A stretch of 64,000 nt of DNA from Vulcanimicrobiota bacterium (GCA_013036105.1 JAAXCX010000001.1:124001-188000); one strand, 5' to 3'. Counted from the first letter of the stretch, positions 17,283 to 24,789 are shown. Translations and numbers: made by a program. The notes: a model not told the origin generated them from the letters alone.

Positions 17283-18184
17283 AGAAAAAAAGCGACGATC
17301 GTTTTACTTGCCTCGAGCTGCGTGCTCGCGCGTCCGATGATGAGCTTCGGAGCGTACTGTGGCCCGCCGGGCCACGCGTGTCCGCCACCAATGACCGTAT
17401 AGAGCACGACGCTCGCGTCGCTGGCGCATGAAGTGTAGGTGGTACGCGTGATGTTGGTACCGTCGTTCGGCGCGATCGGCGCCAGCGCGGCAAACTGTGG
17501 CGGTCCCTTGCACTTTGCGTTCTTCGTCCATATCGAAAGCGTCTGCTTGGCTGAAAGCACCGGCGATCCGCGGTTGAAGCCCAAGAGTTTGATCTGGCCA
17601 CCGGTGAACGGCATGACCGGATCCGTGGTTGCCGCAATCTCGAGCAGCGGTATCGGGCGTACCGGATGACATCCGGCTGCGTCTTCGGCGGGCATGTAGC
17701 CTTCCACCGTTGCAATCGCCGCGATTTGGTTGGCCAGCGTGCATCCGACATAGTTAGAGAACATCGCGCCATTCGAAAATCCGTTGACGTAAATACGTTT
17801 TGGATCGATCGGGTAGCGTCGCGAGAAATCGGCAATCAGCGCCTTCACGAGACCGATGTCGTTGGCGCCCCCGCGCCCGTCGTTCCAGCTCCGATTGATT
17901 CCATCGGGATAGACGACGACGAAGCCGTACCTGTCGCTGAGCGCACTGAAATTCGTGAGGCGAGCTTGACCTGCGCCGGTTCCAAAATGTCCATGGAACG
18001 AAAGCACGAGCGGAACGCTCGAACCAAGCTTCGCAGGAACGTGCGCCACGTAGGTGCGCGTCACGCCCCCGACGACGATTGATCCGGGTGTATCATTTGC
18101 CTTGCCTGCGCATGCCCCAAGCGCGAATGCCAGGACTGCGGCAATAGCGGCGAGCGTAGTCTTGCGAATTCGTGCCGGTGTCAC
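17267..18184 (-). CDS. PHB-depolymerase/LpqC-like alpha/beta hydrolase, exported
   Basis: The 305-residue protein has an N-terminal signal with a possible lipobox (LGACAG) and a polyhydroxybutyrate-depolymerase-like alpha/beta-hydrolase domain: oxyanion segment LVLSFHGHFGTG, YPDGINRSWNDGRG, nucleophile elbow NGFSNGAMFS (Ser), acid region TTDPVMPFTGG, and catalytic His in GGGHAWPGG. The family cleaves polyesters, feruloyl esters or acetylxylan; substrate unknown. GTG at 18184 overlaps the TGA of the TetR gene (GTGA), so the two are translationally coupled. Its last codons lie within the repeat cluster. Confidence 0.82.
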   Translation of the reverse strand: MTPARIRKTTLAAIAAVLAFALGACAGKANDTPGSIVVGGVTRTYVAHVPAKLGSSVPLVLSFHGHFGTGAGQARLTNFSALSDRYGFVVVYPDGINRSWNDGRGGANDIGLVKALIADFSRRYPIDPKRIYVNGFSNGAMFSNYVGCTLANQIAAIATVEGYMPAEDAAGCHPVRPIPLLEIAATTDPVMPFTGGQIKLLGFNRGSPVLSAKQTLSIWTKNAKCKGPPQFAALAPIAPNDGTNITRTTYTSCASDASVVLYTVIGGGHAWPGGPQYAPKLIIGRASTQLEASKTIVAFFLALKR

Positions 18185-18726
18185 TTGGCGACCCCATCGG
18201 AGAGAATGTCGACGATTTCACGCACGAGCCGATCCGCCGGTTGTTTGCGGCCGCCCGCGCGCCATTGCATGGCCGAGCCCACTATCGCCGTAGCTATCAC
18301 GTGCGCGGTGCAAGCGGTGAATCTTGGCGCTAGGAATTCGCCAAGTTCGGCCTCCATCGCGCGCTCGAACTGCGGCTCGAAATCGCGATCGACTTTGCAT
18401 CTACCGTGCGCCGTGACAAACCCGAATACGCTTTTCGCAACGGCAGAAAGCAGGGAGCGCAAGTCGGATGTTATCGGATCAGGATCGTTTTCGGCAAGGT
18501 GCTGCCGTAGAGCGTCGCGGATGACCACGTCCAAAAGCGCGAACTTATCCTGAAAGTGGGCGTAAAACGTCGCGCGGTTCACCGTCGCCCGCTCGGCAAT
18601 GTCTTGTACGCTGGTCGATTCGAAGCTCTTCTCCGATAACAGCGACTTGAACGCGTTGCGAATCAGGGTTTGCGTGCGAGTAACCCGCGGATCGACGCGA
18701 GGCTCGTCTAGGGTCTTGATTGTCAT
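18181..18726 (-). CDS. TetR-family transcriptional regulator
   Basis: The 181-residue regulator has a TetR helix-turn-helix near residues 18-65 (TSVQDIAERATVNRATFYAHF) and a divergent ligand domain. I chose ATG at 18726 because the protein then starts about where TetR proteins normally do; an upstream in-frame ATG at 18807 would run into the shared promoter. It is divergent from the nitroreductase and translationally coupled to the hydrolase at 17267, so it probably represses itself, the hydrolase and the nitroreductase. Confidence 0.88.
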   Translation of the reverse strand: MTIKTLDEPRVDPRVTRTQTLIRNAFKSLLSEKSFESTSVQDIAERATVNRATFYAHFQDKFALLDVVIRDALRQHLAENDPDPITSDLRSLLSAVAKSVFGFVTAHGRCKVDRDFEPQFERAMEAELGEFLAPRFTACTAHVIATAIVGSAMQWRAGGRKQPADRLVREIVDILSDGVAK

Positions 18727-18774
18727 CAGTTTTCCGTCAGTGTCGGCTAAGCGACAAGTTCCCGGGTTTGTCGG

Positions 18775-18803
18775 TTGACTTGGCCGTCCGACGCTAGTAG
18801 TAT
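18775..18803 (+). promoter_or_regulatory. sigma70-like promoter for the nitroreductase
   Basis: TTGACT (18775-18780), a 17-bp spacer and TAGTAT (18798-18803) lie 66 bp upstream of the nitroreductase ATG. The -10 overlaps that of the opposing TetR promoter. Confidence 0.6.
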
Positions 18804-18827
18804 ACACAACACCAGCCGTTTAGACAA
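18799..18827 (-). promoter_or_regulatory. sigma70-like promoter for the TetR-hydrolase operon
   Basis: On the minus strand TTGTCT (18827-18822), a 17-bp spacer and TATACT (18804-18799) form a near-consensus promoter. Its -10 shares five bases with the opposing promoter, so the two polymerases would exclude each other and one bound regulator could silence both. Confidence 0.6.
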
Positions 18828-18869
18828 CATCCGTCGCCTGCTTGCCCCCGGTTGGGAAAGGACCCCCCC

Positions 18870-19562
18870 ATGAGCATCGAGACATTGCCCGCCGCCGACG
18901 CCGCCGGCCGTATCTACGACGCGACCGTAAACCTGACAAAGGGCCAAATCGTCTACCTGAAGGCAGCCCGAGAACTCGACGAAGCTGCGCTACGAACGCT
19001 CTTTCTCGAAGCCCGAACGCCAAACGGTTTCCTTGATCACCCAGTAGATCGCGAAATGCTCGCACGCGCGGTGGACCTTGCCCTGCTTGGGCCAACCAGC
19101 GCCAACGGGCTCCCGTTGCGTCTGGTTTTCGTCGAATCCGCCGAGGCCAAAGAGAAGCTGCGCCCGTCACTTCAAGCCGGAAATATCGAGAAGACCATGG
19201 CAGCGCCGGTCACGGCGATCATCGCGACCGACTTGAAATTTTACGAACAGTTTCCGCGGACGTTCCCCGATCGCGGTGAGATGCTCAAGGGGACGCTGGC
19301 GGCGATGGGACCCGCGGCGCAACGCGAATTCGCGTGGGACAACGCGGTCTTGCAGATGGCGTACTTCATCGTCGCACTTCGATCGCTCGGCCTCGACGCT
19401 GGCCCGATGGCCGGCTTTGACCGGAAGATCGTCGATGAAGCCTTTTTCCCCGACGGCAATTGGACGTCGCAATACTTGATCAATATCGGCTATGGCGACG
19501 ACAGCAAGCTCTTCCCGCGCCTGCCGCGCTTTAACTTCGACGAGATCGCACGGTTTGCTTAG
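18870..19562 (+). CDS. nitroreductase-family protein, RutE/malonic-semialdehyde-reductase-like
   Basis: The 230-residue flavoprotein carries the features of the HadB/RutE subgroup: LFLEARTPNGFLDHPVDR, LALLGPTSANGLPLRLVFV and the conserved DLKFYEQFPRTFP region. These enzymes use FMN and NAD(P)H to reduce malonic semialdehyde or nitro and quinone compounds. It has an extra N-terminal extension of about 30 residues. ATG at 18870 follows GAAAGGA. It is transcribed divergently from a TetR regulator, which suggests an inducible detoxification role. The gene ends just before a repeat cluster. Confidence 0.85.
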   Translation: MSIETLPAADAAGRIYDATVNLTKGQIVYLKAARELDEAALRTLFLEARTPNGFLDHPVDREMLARAVDLALLGPTSANGLPLRLVFVESAEAKEKLRPSLQAGNIEKTMAAPVTAIIATDLKFYEQFPRTFPDRGEMLKGTLAAMGPAAQREFAWDNAVLQMAYFIVALRSLGLDAGPMAGFDRKIVDEAFFPDGNWTSQYLINIGYGDDSKLFPRLPRFNFDEIARFA

Positions 19563-19574
19563 ATGGAGATCGTG

Positions 19575-19707
19575 GCGAGTTACTGTGAAATGCAGGCGAA
19601 AACGGGGAGATACTGTGAAATGCGGCCAAATCGTGAGACAGCGCGATTTTAGCGTTCTGACGCTCTAGTGCTGTCTTGCATTATCTAGGGAAAACCGCTA
19701 GATAATG
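19575..19707. repeat. intergenic repeat cluster, longest copy, with nested stems
   Basis: Two 30-bp-period units (GCGAGTTACTGTGAAAT at 19575; GGGAGATACTGTGAAAT at 19605) are followed by a 12-pair stem, GTGAGACAGCGC (19633-19644) with GTGCTGTCTTGC (19668-19679), three of its pairs being G-U on the plus strand. A smaller AGCGT / ACGCT stem lies inside it. A perfect 10-bp palindrome CATTATCTAG / CTAGATAATG (19679-19707) then follows, its right arm supplying the stop codon of the DJ-1 remnant. Confidence 0.78.
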
Positions 19708-20217
19708 GCCCATCGCGACGGACGCTCCGTGCGAACGTGCTCCATGTTTTCAGCTGACGAATTGGCAGCGGCTGTTCCAAAATAGCGCTCGACGACGCGC
19801 AGACCAAGCTCGATGTCCGAAGTTTCACCGCCGGAACTGGCCACGTTGCGATCTTCGACAAAGCGCGGTCCACGAACCAGCTTTACCTTGGGATACCATT
19901 TTGCGAAAATGTCATAGTACCCGTGATGCGTGGTGGCAAATTGTCCATCGAACAGTCCGGCCTTCGCCATGAAAAATGCGCCGGTGCAGATCGACATTGT
20001 AATGTCGGCACGTTTGCTTGCTGTCTTTACCCATGCGAGGGATTCGGGCAAAGCTTTGGTTGCCGGCACGACGATAACGTTCGGTTGGGGCGCGTTGGCG
20101 AATATGTAATCCGGGAGAACCTTGAGACCCCCGAGGTAAACAGCCTCCATGCTCGGCGCAACAGTGAATCGCATCGAACGCTTTCGGGACGATGAGTTTG
20201 TCTGGGCGACCCCCCTC
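19698..20217 (-). pseudogene. chimeric remnant: esterase fragment fused to 5'-truncated DJ-1/PfpI gene
   Basis: Bases 20168-20217 match the 3' part of the erythromycin-esterase gene (15923-15972) at 46 of 50 positions and keep the peptide GGRPDKLIVPKAFDAI. Directly after, in another frame, comes the C-terminal half of a DJ-1/PfpI protein: IFANAPQPNVIVVPA, the nucleophile elbow SICTGAFFMAKAGLFDG, TTHHGYYD and SSGGETSDIELGLRVVERYFGT. It parallels the intact protein at 27012-27740 but lacks its first 90 or so residues, including signal and first strand. The right end terminates in the repeat. Not expected to be functional. Confidence 0.78.
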
Positions 20218-20218
20218 A

Positions 20219-20250
20219 TGCTGTCTCACGGTTATCTAGCGAAAAAACGC
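20219..20250. repeat. intergenic repeat, partial copy C
   Basis: TGCTGTCTCACGGTTATCTA and the following GCGAAAAAACGCGAG match copy A (15765-15796) with few changes, including a weaker stem. It directly bounds the esterase fragment of the chimeric pseudogene. Confidence 0.65.
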
Positions 20251-20260
20251 GAGGGGAACT

Positions 20261-21184
20261 TCATAAGAATGCTCCTAGATCCAAAGCCGGCGAAAAGTAA
20301 TGCAGGCGCCACCCCGGCTTGAGCGCATCGAGCAGCAACGCTTCAGCGCCACCCAATGCGTAAAAGTTCACACGATCGTCGTCGGAAAGGGCTTTGGTTT
20401 CCAAGCGTTTGAGCGTACGCTCATACGTGGCCGCTGAATCTTGCGCCAATCCGGCGGCGTCCGCATCGGTCAGGAATGAGGGATCGCGCCCGTGTTCCGC
20501 GGCCGCTAGGCGCGCTACCATGATCTCGGTGTAGCGCGCGGTGCCTTCCTGCCAGCACTGGAAGGCGAAATACTTATAGTCGTCGGGTTTGAGCATCGTT
20601 TTGAAATGATCGCGCGCTAGCACGTACGCAGCCGCGTCCCTCCGAAACTCGTTTTTGCCGATCGCGCGAACCGCGCGCGCCAAAGCGTGCGTCATCGTGA
20701 CGTAGGTAGCGTTCGTCTTCGGATCCTTGTAAGGAAACGGATAGTTCAGCATCCACATCGCGTTGGTATCGCCGGGCGGCGCGAGATTCAAGGCCTTGAT
20801 CGTCGCAGTGTACTGCGGCCACGAATACTGCCACTGATGGAAATGCTCGTGCAGCAGGGTCACGCTCCAGCGGATCGGCGTGGAGGCCTGTGTAAATTGC
20901 GGTTCACCGATAACGATCGTCGGCACGCCATTGGGAAACGGGAATGTGGCTTCCAGCTGCGGCGGAAAAGACGGTATGGCAACCGGCTGCGGAAAATTGA
21001 TCGCTATCGGACCGGCCGCCGTCACCAAATCGACCGCAAACGGCGTCTGCGTCCAGTTCGGCCAGAGTTTGTCGCCGATGCGCTGCACGATCGCGGTGCT
21101 TAGCGCGATGTTCCGCATATCTTCGGGCGTAGCTGTCCCCGGCGCGGCGGTCGCCGCGATCAGGGTCAGTGCGAACAGCATCAT
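20261..21184 (-). CDS. exported HExxH metallopeptidase-like protein
   Basis: The 307-residue protein begins with a short signal peptide (about 15-18 residues). It contains TLLHEHFHQWQYSWPQY with the zinc motif H112-E113-H114-F-H116, and EGTARYTE at 213-220, where a Glu could be the third zinc ligand as in gluzincins. I do not recognise a named family. Its ATG overlaps the M56 gene's TGA by one base (TGATG), so it is the third gene of the BlaI-M56 operon and probably its regulated or partner product. Confidence 0.65.
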   Translation of the reverse strand: MMLFALTLIAATAAPGTATPEDMRNIALSTAIVQRIGDKLWPNWTQTPFAVDLVTAAGPIAINFPQPVAIPSFPPQLEATFPFPNGVPTIVIGEPQFTQASTPIRWSVTLLHEHFHQWQYSWPQYTATIKALNLAPPGDTNAMWMLNYPFPYKDPKTNATYVTMTHALARAVRAIGKNEFRRDAAAYVLARDHFKTMLKPDDYKYFAFQCWQEGTARYTEIMVARLAAAEHGRDPSFLTDADAAGLAQDSAATYERTLKRLETKALSDDDRVNFYALGGAEALLLDALKPGWRLHYFSPALDLGAFL

Positions 21185-22440
21185 CAGTTCTCCTTGCTGC
21201 GCGGCTCGGTGGTCATGAACGCGCGAAGATACCGTCCGTCCTCGAGCGTTCCGTTTACGTTCACGGTAAATGCGCTGATGCGCATGCCGCTATCCATCCG
21301 AACGCGCATCGATGCGCTGCCATGGGAAGTGCGCACGTCGTAAAAATATTCCATTGTGGCGCCTACGCTCAAGACATGGTTGATACGCAGACTCGTTATG
21401 GGGCCGAGCTGCCTGAGCACTGTCTCCGCGCGCCCGAAACCGTTGCCGTGATAGCGCCCGCGGCGCATGTCGTCATATAACGCTGCCACGCGCGTGTGCA
21501 CCGCGCCGTCATCCGGCGGAAGCGTGAAGGCTTGCGTGGCAACCGGCGTGAGCGCCCTGATTGCAAAGAATGTGGCCAGCAAGATCGCGGCATACGAGGT
21601 TGCGGCTGGACGCGAAAACGAGCGCGAGATGATTGCCGGCTGCAACAGTCGTTCTACTCGGCGCGAGAGCGTGCGGCGCGCGGCAAAGAGGCTCGGCGCC
21701 AGCGAAAAACGGCTAGCCCATGAAACCGCGCGCGCGAGGCGCGTCAACGACTCAGCATAAGTGATCGCATCGCTGCCGGCTTGCACCGCCGCGTCGTCGC
21801 AGGCGACTTCACGTTCCACCTCCGCCTGAACGCTGATCCAGCGCACTGCCGGATTGAAGAACATGAGCGACGCCAGGATATTCTGCAACAGTTTCGTCCA
21901 GTCGTCGTAGCGCTCCAAATGCGCGAGTTCATGCATCGCCAGCCGATCGAGCTCGGCTACCGGTAACGAGTTCACCAGCCATTCCGGCAACAGAATCAAA
22001 TCATCGAATAGACCGATGGCAACGGGAGTGTCCACGTCGGTGCTGACGCAGAGACGCACATCGCGATGGGTAAGGCCGCGATTGTTCCAAAGCGTCAGGC
22101 CTTCGCGCGCCGGAACATCCAATGGATAGGCCAATCGTTTGATGCGCGAGAGCGTCTGCGCAGCCAGGCCCGTGCGCGCCAGCAATATTGCTGCGCCGGC
22201 CACCCATGCGATCTCAATGGCCTGCAACAACCCTTCGGGAATGCGCAGCGAGATCTCCATCGGCGTCGTCAACGGGGGAAAGAATGCGCAGCCGATCAGC
22301 GCCGTCAGCCAGACAGCGTAACGCGTCGAGGCACTAACACGCGGCACGGCCCGCAATAGCAAACAGCCGGCCAACGCAATCAGCGGCGCTTGCCACAAGC
22401 TGTTGAGCAGCGCCGCTCCCAAGTAATCGTGTGAAGTCAT
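21184..22440 (-). CDS. M56-family (BlaR1/MecR1-like) membrane metallopeptidase
   Basis: The 418-residue protein has about four membrane segments: three before, and one after, the zinc site MHELAHLERYDDW (H170, E171, H174). This is the arrangement of BlaR1-type signal transducers, which cleave or inactivate a BlaI repressor. Instead of a penicillin-binding sensor it ends in a short domain of about 110 residues after the last helix (residue 310 on). That domain resembles the secreted protein at 7979-8449. Its ATG overlaps the BlaI stop (ATGA) and its stop overlaps the next start. Confidence 0.85.
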   Translation of the reverse strand: MTSHDYLGAALLNSLWQAPLIALAGCLLLRAVPRVSASTRYAVWLTALIGCAFFPPLTTPMEISLRIPEGLLQAIEIAWVAGAAILLARTGLAAQTLSRIKRLAYPLDVPAREGLTLWNNRGLTHRDVRLCVSTDVDTPVAIGLFDDLILLPEWLVNSLPVAELDRLAMHELAHLERYDDWTKLLQNILASLMFFNPAVRWISVQAEVEREVACDDAAVQAGSDAITYAESLTRLARAVSWASRFSLAPSLFAARRTLSRRVERLLQPAIISRSFSRPAATSYAAILLATFFAIRALTPVATQAFTLPPDDGAVHTRVAALYDDMRRGRYHGNGFGRAETVLRQLGPITSLRINHVLSVGATMEYFYDVRTSHGSASMRVRMDSGMRISAFTVNVNGTLEDGRYLRAFMTTEPRSKEN

Positions 22441-22820
22441 GACCGCGTCCTTGTCTTTTTCACGATGGCGGCTTCGAGTTGCGCCAACTCGGAATCCGTC
22501 ATTTTTTCTTCGTCAATCACGCGTAGCGCAAGCATGCTGCCCGTGTCGAAGAAACGAGAAACCAATTGCTTTACCGCCGAGGAAACGACCCGCTCGCGTT
22601 CGACCGCCGGCCGATAGATAATCGCGCGTCCGTGCTCGTCGCGGCGGGCTAGGCCCTTATCCGCTAGGATGTTGAGCCGCGTCTGCACGCTGTTGTAGCT
22701 CGGCCGCGGGGGCGGCAGCTGTTCGCGCACCTCCGCCACGGTGGCGCGTTTCTTACTCCACAGCGCTTCCATGAGCAGCAGCTCCGCGTCGGTGAGGGCA
22801 GAAGCCCGTTTTCGTCCCAT
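22437..22820 (-). CDS. blaI: BlaI/MecI/CopY-family repressor
   Basis: The 127-residue protein has a winged helix (LTDAELLLMEALWSKKRATVAEVREQL, residues 8-34, then YNSVQTRLNILADKGL) and a C-terminal dimer helix. In known systems the membrane peptidase encoded beside it triggers its removal from DNA. It is the first gene of the three-gene operon and faces two direct repeats just upstream. No beta-lactamase is in this operon; the class A enzyme is 8 kb away. Confidence 0.93.
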   Translation of the reverse strand: MGRKRASALTDAELLLMEALWSKKRATVAEVREQLPPPRPSYNSVQTRLNILADKGLARRDEHGRAIIYRPAVERERVVSSAVKQLVSRFFDTGSMLALRVIDEEKMTDSELAQLEAAIVKKTRTRS

Positions 22821-22830
22821 CGCAACCCCG

Positions 22831-22865
22831 AATTCCTTCGGAGTACTCCTAATTCCTTCGGACTA
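22831..22865 (-). promoter_or_regulatory. paired direct-repeat operator upstream of blaI
   Basis: AATTCCTTCGGAGTA (22831) and AATTCCTTCGGACTA (22851) are the same 15 bases with one change, spaced 20 bp start to start, about two helix turns. Each contains the imperfect palindrome TCCTTCGGA, and an AGTACT palindrome lies between them. Placement 11-45 bp before the blaI start fits autorepression. Confidence 0.6.
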
Positions 22866-22930
22866 AAAATGGGCCGTTACGGGTGAAACGAATACGCCGC
22901 AGGACCGTAACTATTCCGTGGGAGGCCGAC

Positions 22931-23071
22931 ATGCGTGACATCAAGGAGCGGTTGTCTTTTTTATGGCTCTTCGCGCTACTCAACTACCTTTATGCAGACG
23001 TGGTCGCCCTGTGGGCTATCGAGTCGGCCTCACGTTCTGGTTGCTCTTTACGCCCCGGTTCAACGGAGTAG
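22931..23071 (+). pseudogene. probable DUF6326 membrane-protein remnant
   Basis: GGGAGG six bases before the ATG drives a 46-codon frame. Its first 28 residues (DIKERLSFLWLFALLNYLYA is the diagnostic part) match the N-terminus of small DUF6326-type membrane proteins. The match then stops and a short unrelated tail follows, although another frame of the tail encodes a hydrophobic VGLTFWLLF piece. An internal deletion is the simplest explanation. The family call is from memory. Confidence 0.45.
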
Positions 23072-23078
23072 CGGCACA

Positions 23079-23840
23079 ATGAGGCGGGCGAAATGGGCAT
23101 TTTTTCAGTTGCTGTTGGTTTCCGCCCTCGCGACAAGCCCGCTACGAGCTGAGGCCGATCCCTTCGTTGGGCAATGGAAGCTCGTTAAGCAAACCGATCA
23201 GATGACCGTGACGAAGGTCGGCGCTAACACATATGGGTTTGACTTCGGCGGCGGTGTCGAGACGATTGTGGTCAATGGAACCCAACAGCCCGCCAGTGCA
23301 GGCACTACGCTCTCCGTTGCCGCCGACGGACCAAACTGGCGGGTCGTACGCACGAAGGGTGGTCGAAAGATCCTCGCGGCGACATGGACGCTTTCCAAAA
23401 ACGGCAAATCGCTCAAAGACAACTACACGGCTTTCAGTCCAGACGGCTCGCCGTCGAGCGCCAATTATGTGTACGAGCGAAGGGCAGCCGGATCAGGTTT
23501 TGCGGGTCGGTGGCTCAGCGTAATAACGCCGCTCGGTTCGGAGATAACCCTGCAGGTCCGTCACTACGAGAGCAACGGCCTTTCCTTTGCCATCCCATCT
23601 CTGAGCAACTGGATTATCAACGCGAATTTCGACGGCAAGGAGCGTCCCAACGCGGGCGCAAGTTCTTCATCGTCGGCGCGGCGGCTAAGCGCGCATGCCG
23701 TGGAGATAACGCGCAAATCCAAAGGCAAGATCACACAGACTCGGCGGTTTGAACTTTCTCGCGATCTCAAGACTCTTACAATGATCGTGAATACGGTAGG
23801 CACTGACGAGCCGCTCATCTATATCTTTGAACGGCGGTAG
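23079..23840 (+). CDS. exported protein of unknown function
   Basis: A 253-residue protein with a clear signal peptide (FFQLLLVSALATSPLRAEA, about 25 residues). The mature part is predicted beta-rich and made of two similar halves that open FVGQWKLV and FAGRWLSV and close YVYERR and YIFERR, so it is probably an internally duplicated lipocalin-like domain. The longer frame from 22935 was rejected because it would translate the DUF6326 remnant out of frame. Role unknown. Confidence 0.6.
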   Translation: MRRAKWAFFQLLLVSALATSPLRAEADPFVGQWKLVKQTDQMTVTKVGANTYGFDFGGGVETIVVNGTQQPASAGTTLSVAADGPNWRVVRTKGGRKILAATWTLSKNGKSLKDNYTAFSPDGSPSSANYVYERRAAGSGFAGRWLSVITPLGSEITLQVRHYESNGLSFAIPSLSNWIINANFDGKERPNAGASSSSSARRLSAHAVEITRKSKGKITQTRRFELSRDLKTLTMIVNTVGTDEPLIYIFERR

Positions 23841-23865
23841 CTTTGCGCCCTCAATCTGGCGACAC

Positions 23866-24789
23866 CTAAGGACTCCGTCGGACAAAGCCCGGCGGGATCG
23901 CAAAAAGTCCCGCGTCCGCATCGGTAAGCACTTTGATATGGCCGCGCATCATGACATCCGCTGATATATTAGCGGGCAAAGACATAAGTTCGGTGCCTGG
24001 TCCGCCTACTTCCAACATCATCGCGCGGTAGAGCAAAAAGCCCGGATATCCGCTCAACTGATCGACGAGCGAGGCGGCGCGCACGGAACAGTGCGTCAAC
24101 GCAGCGAGGTGAGCCCATATGAGCGCCGCGCCACCGAGATAAAATTCTTCCTGATACCGTTGCTCGGGCACAGCGGGCGCTGAAAAAATCGTCGTTTCGA
24201 CGACACCGGTTGCCGGGCGGCATGGTGGGGCGGCGTTCGTTTGAATAATTGTTCGCGTTGTCGTTCCATCGAAGGTCATTCCGGAGACCGTCATCTTCGG
24301 CCAACTATCCGAAACTGGATGCACCGTAGCGTTTAGCACCGGCGTTCCGGCGATGGTCAAGACGCCGATATCGCCCGCACTAAATGGCCGTAGGTAGCTT
24401 GACGAATTGCCCGTCCAATATGTACGAGCTGCCAGATTCAAAAACACGGCATTCGCTTGGCCGAGCGTGTCAATCTCTACGAGTTCAGGCTGAAAGACAT
24501 TTTCAATGCGAATCTTGTTTCCGAGTATCGCAACATGCTCGAGAAGACCGGCTTTCGGCGAGACGACCTTAGGATCGTACGGTTGAAACGTACGACCAAG
24601 AGCCAATGCGTTGGTCCACACGCGCTCGAAGTCGGACGGAAGCGGAAGGGGACGAGAAACAACATTGGCGTTTTCAAATTCATCGAACGCTATGCCGGAC
24701 TGAGCCGCCGCTGGCGCGCTCTGCGCCAAAAGCAGTCCGATGAGGAAACCCGCGCAGACTCCGGGCAGCTGCATGAAAGCGCCATTCAA
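23866..24789 (-). CDS. exported protein of unknown function
   Basis: The product has 307 residues (302 if it starts at the internal ATG 24774) and a signal peptide ending APAAAQ. The mature part is mixed alpha/beta with four Cys and no catalytic motif I recognise; FQPELVEI and SYLRPFSAGDIGVL are its most distinctive strings. It is convergent with the gene at 23079, and its start region faces the promoter of the DUF4097 gene at 24911. Confidence 0.55.
   Translation of the reverse strand: MNGAFMQLPGVCAGFLIGLLLAQSAPAAAQSGIAFDEFENANVVSRPLPLPSDFERVWTNALALGRTFQPYDPKVVSPKAGLLEHVAILGNKIRIENVFQPELVEIDTLGQANAVFLNLAARTYWTGNSSSYLRPFSAGDIGVLTIAGTPVLNATVHPVSDSWPKMTVSGMTFDGTTTRTIIQTNAAPPCRPATGVVETTIFSAPAVPEQRYQEEFYLGGAALIWAHLAALTHCSVRAASLVDQLSGYPGFLLYRAMMLEVGGPGTELMSLPANISADVMMRGHIKVLTDADAGLFAIPPGFVRRSP

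Noticed and set aside
17666-18082. Plus-strand open frame opposite the alpha/beta hydrolase
   Set aside because: The minus-strand gene has all catalytic motifs; this frame has none.
15750-20250. Integron cassette array with attC sites
   Set aside because: Palindromic repeats between gene blocks suggest it, but no GTTRRRY/RYYYAAC pairs were found, genes lie on both strands, and no integrase is present.
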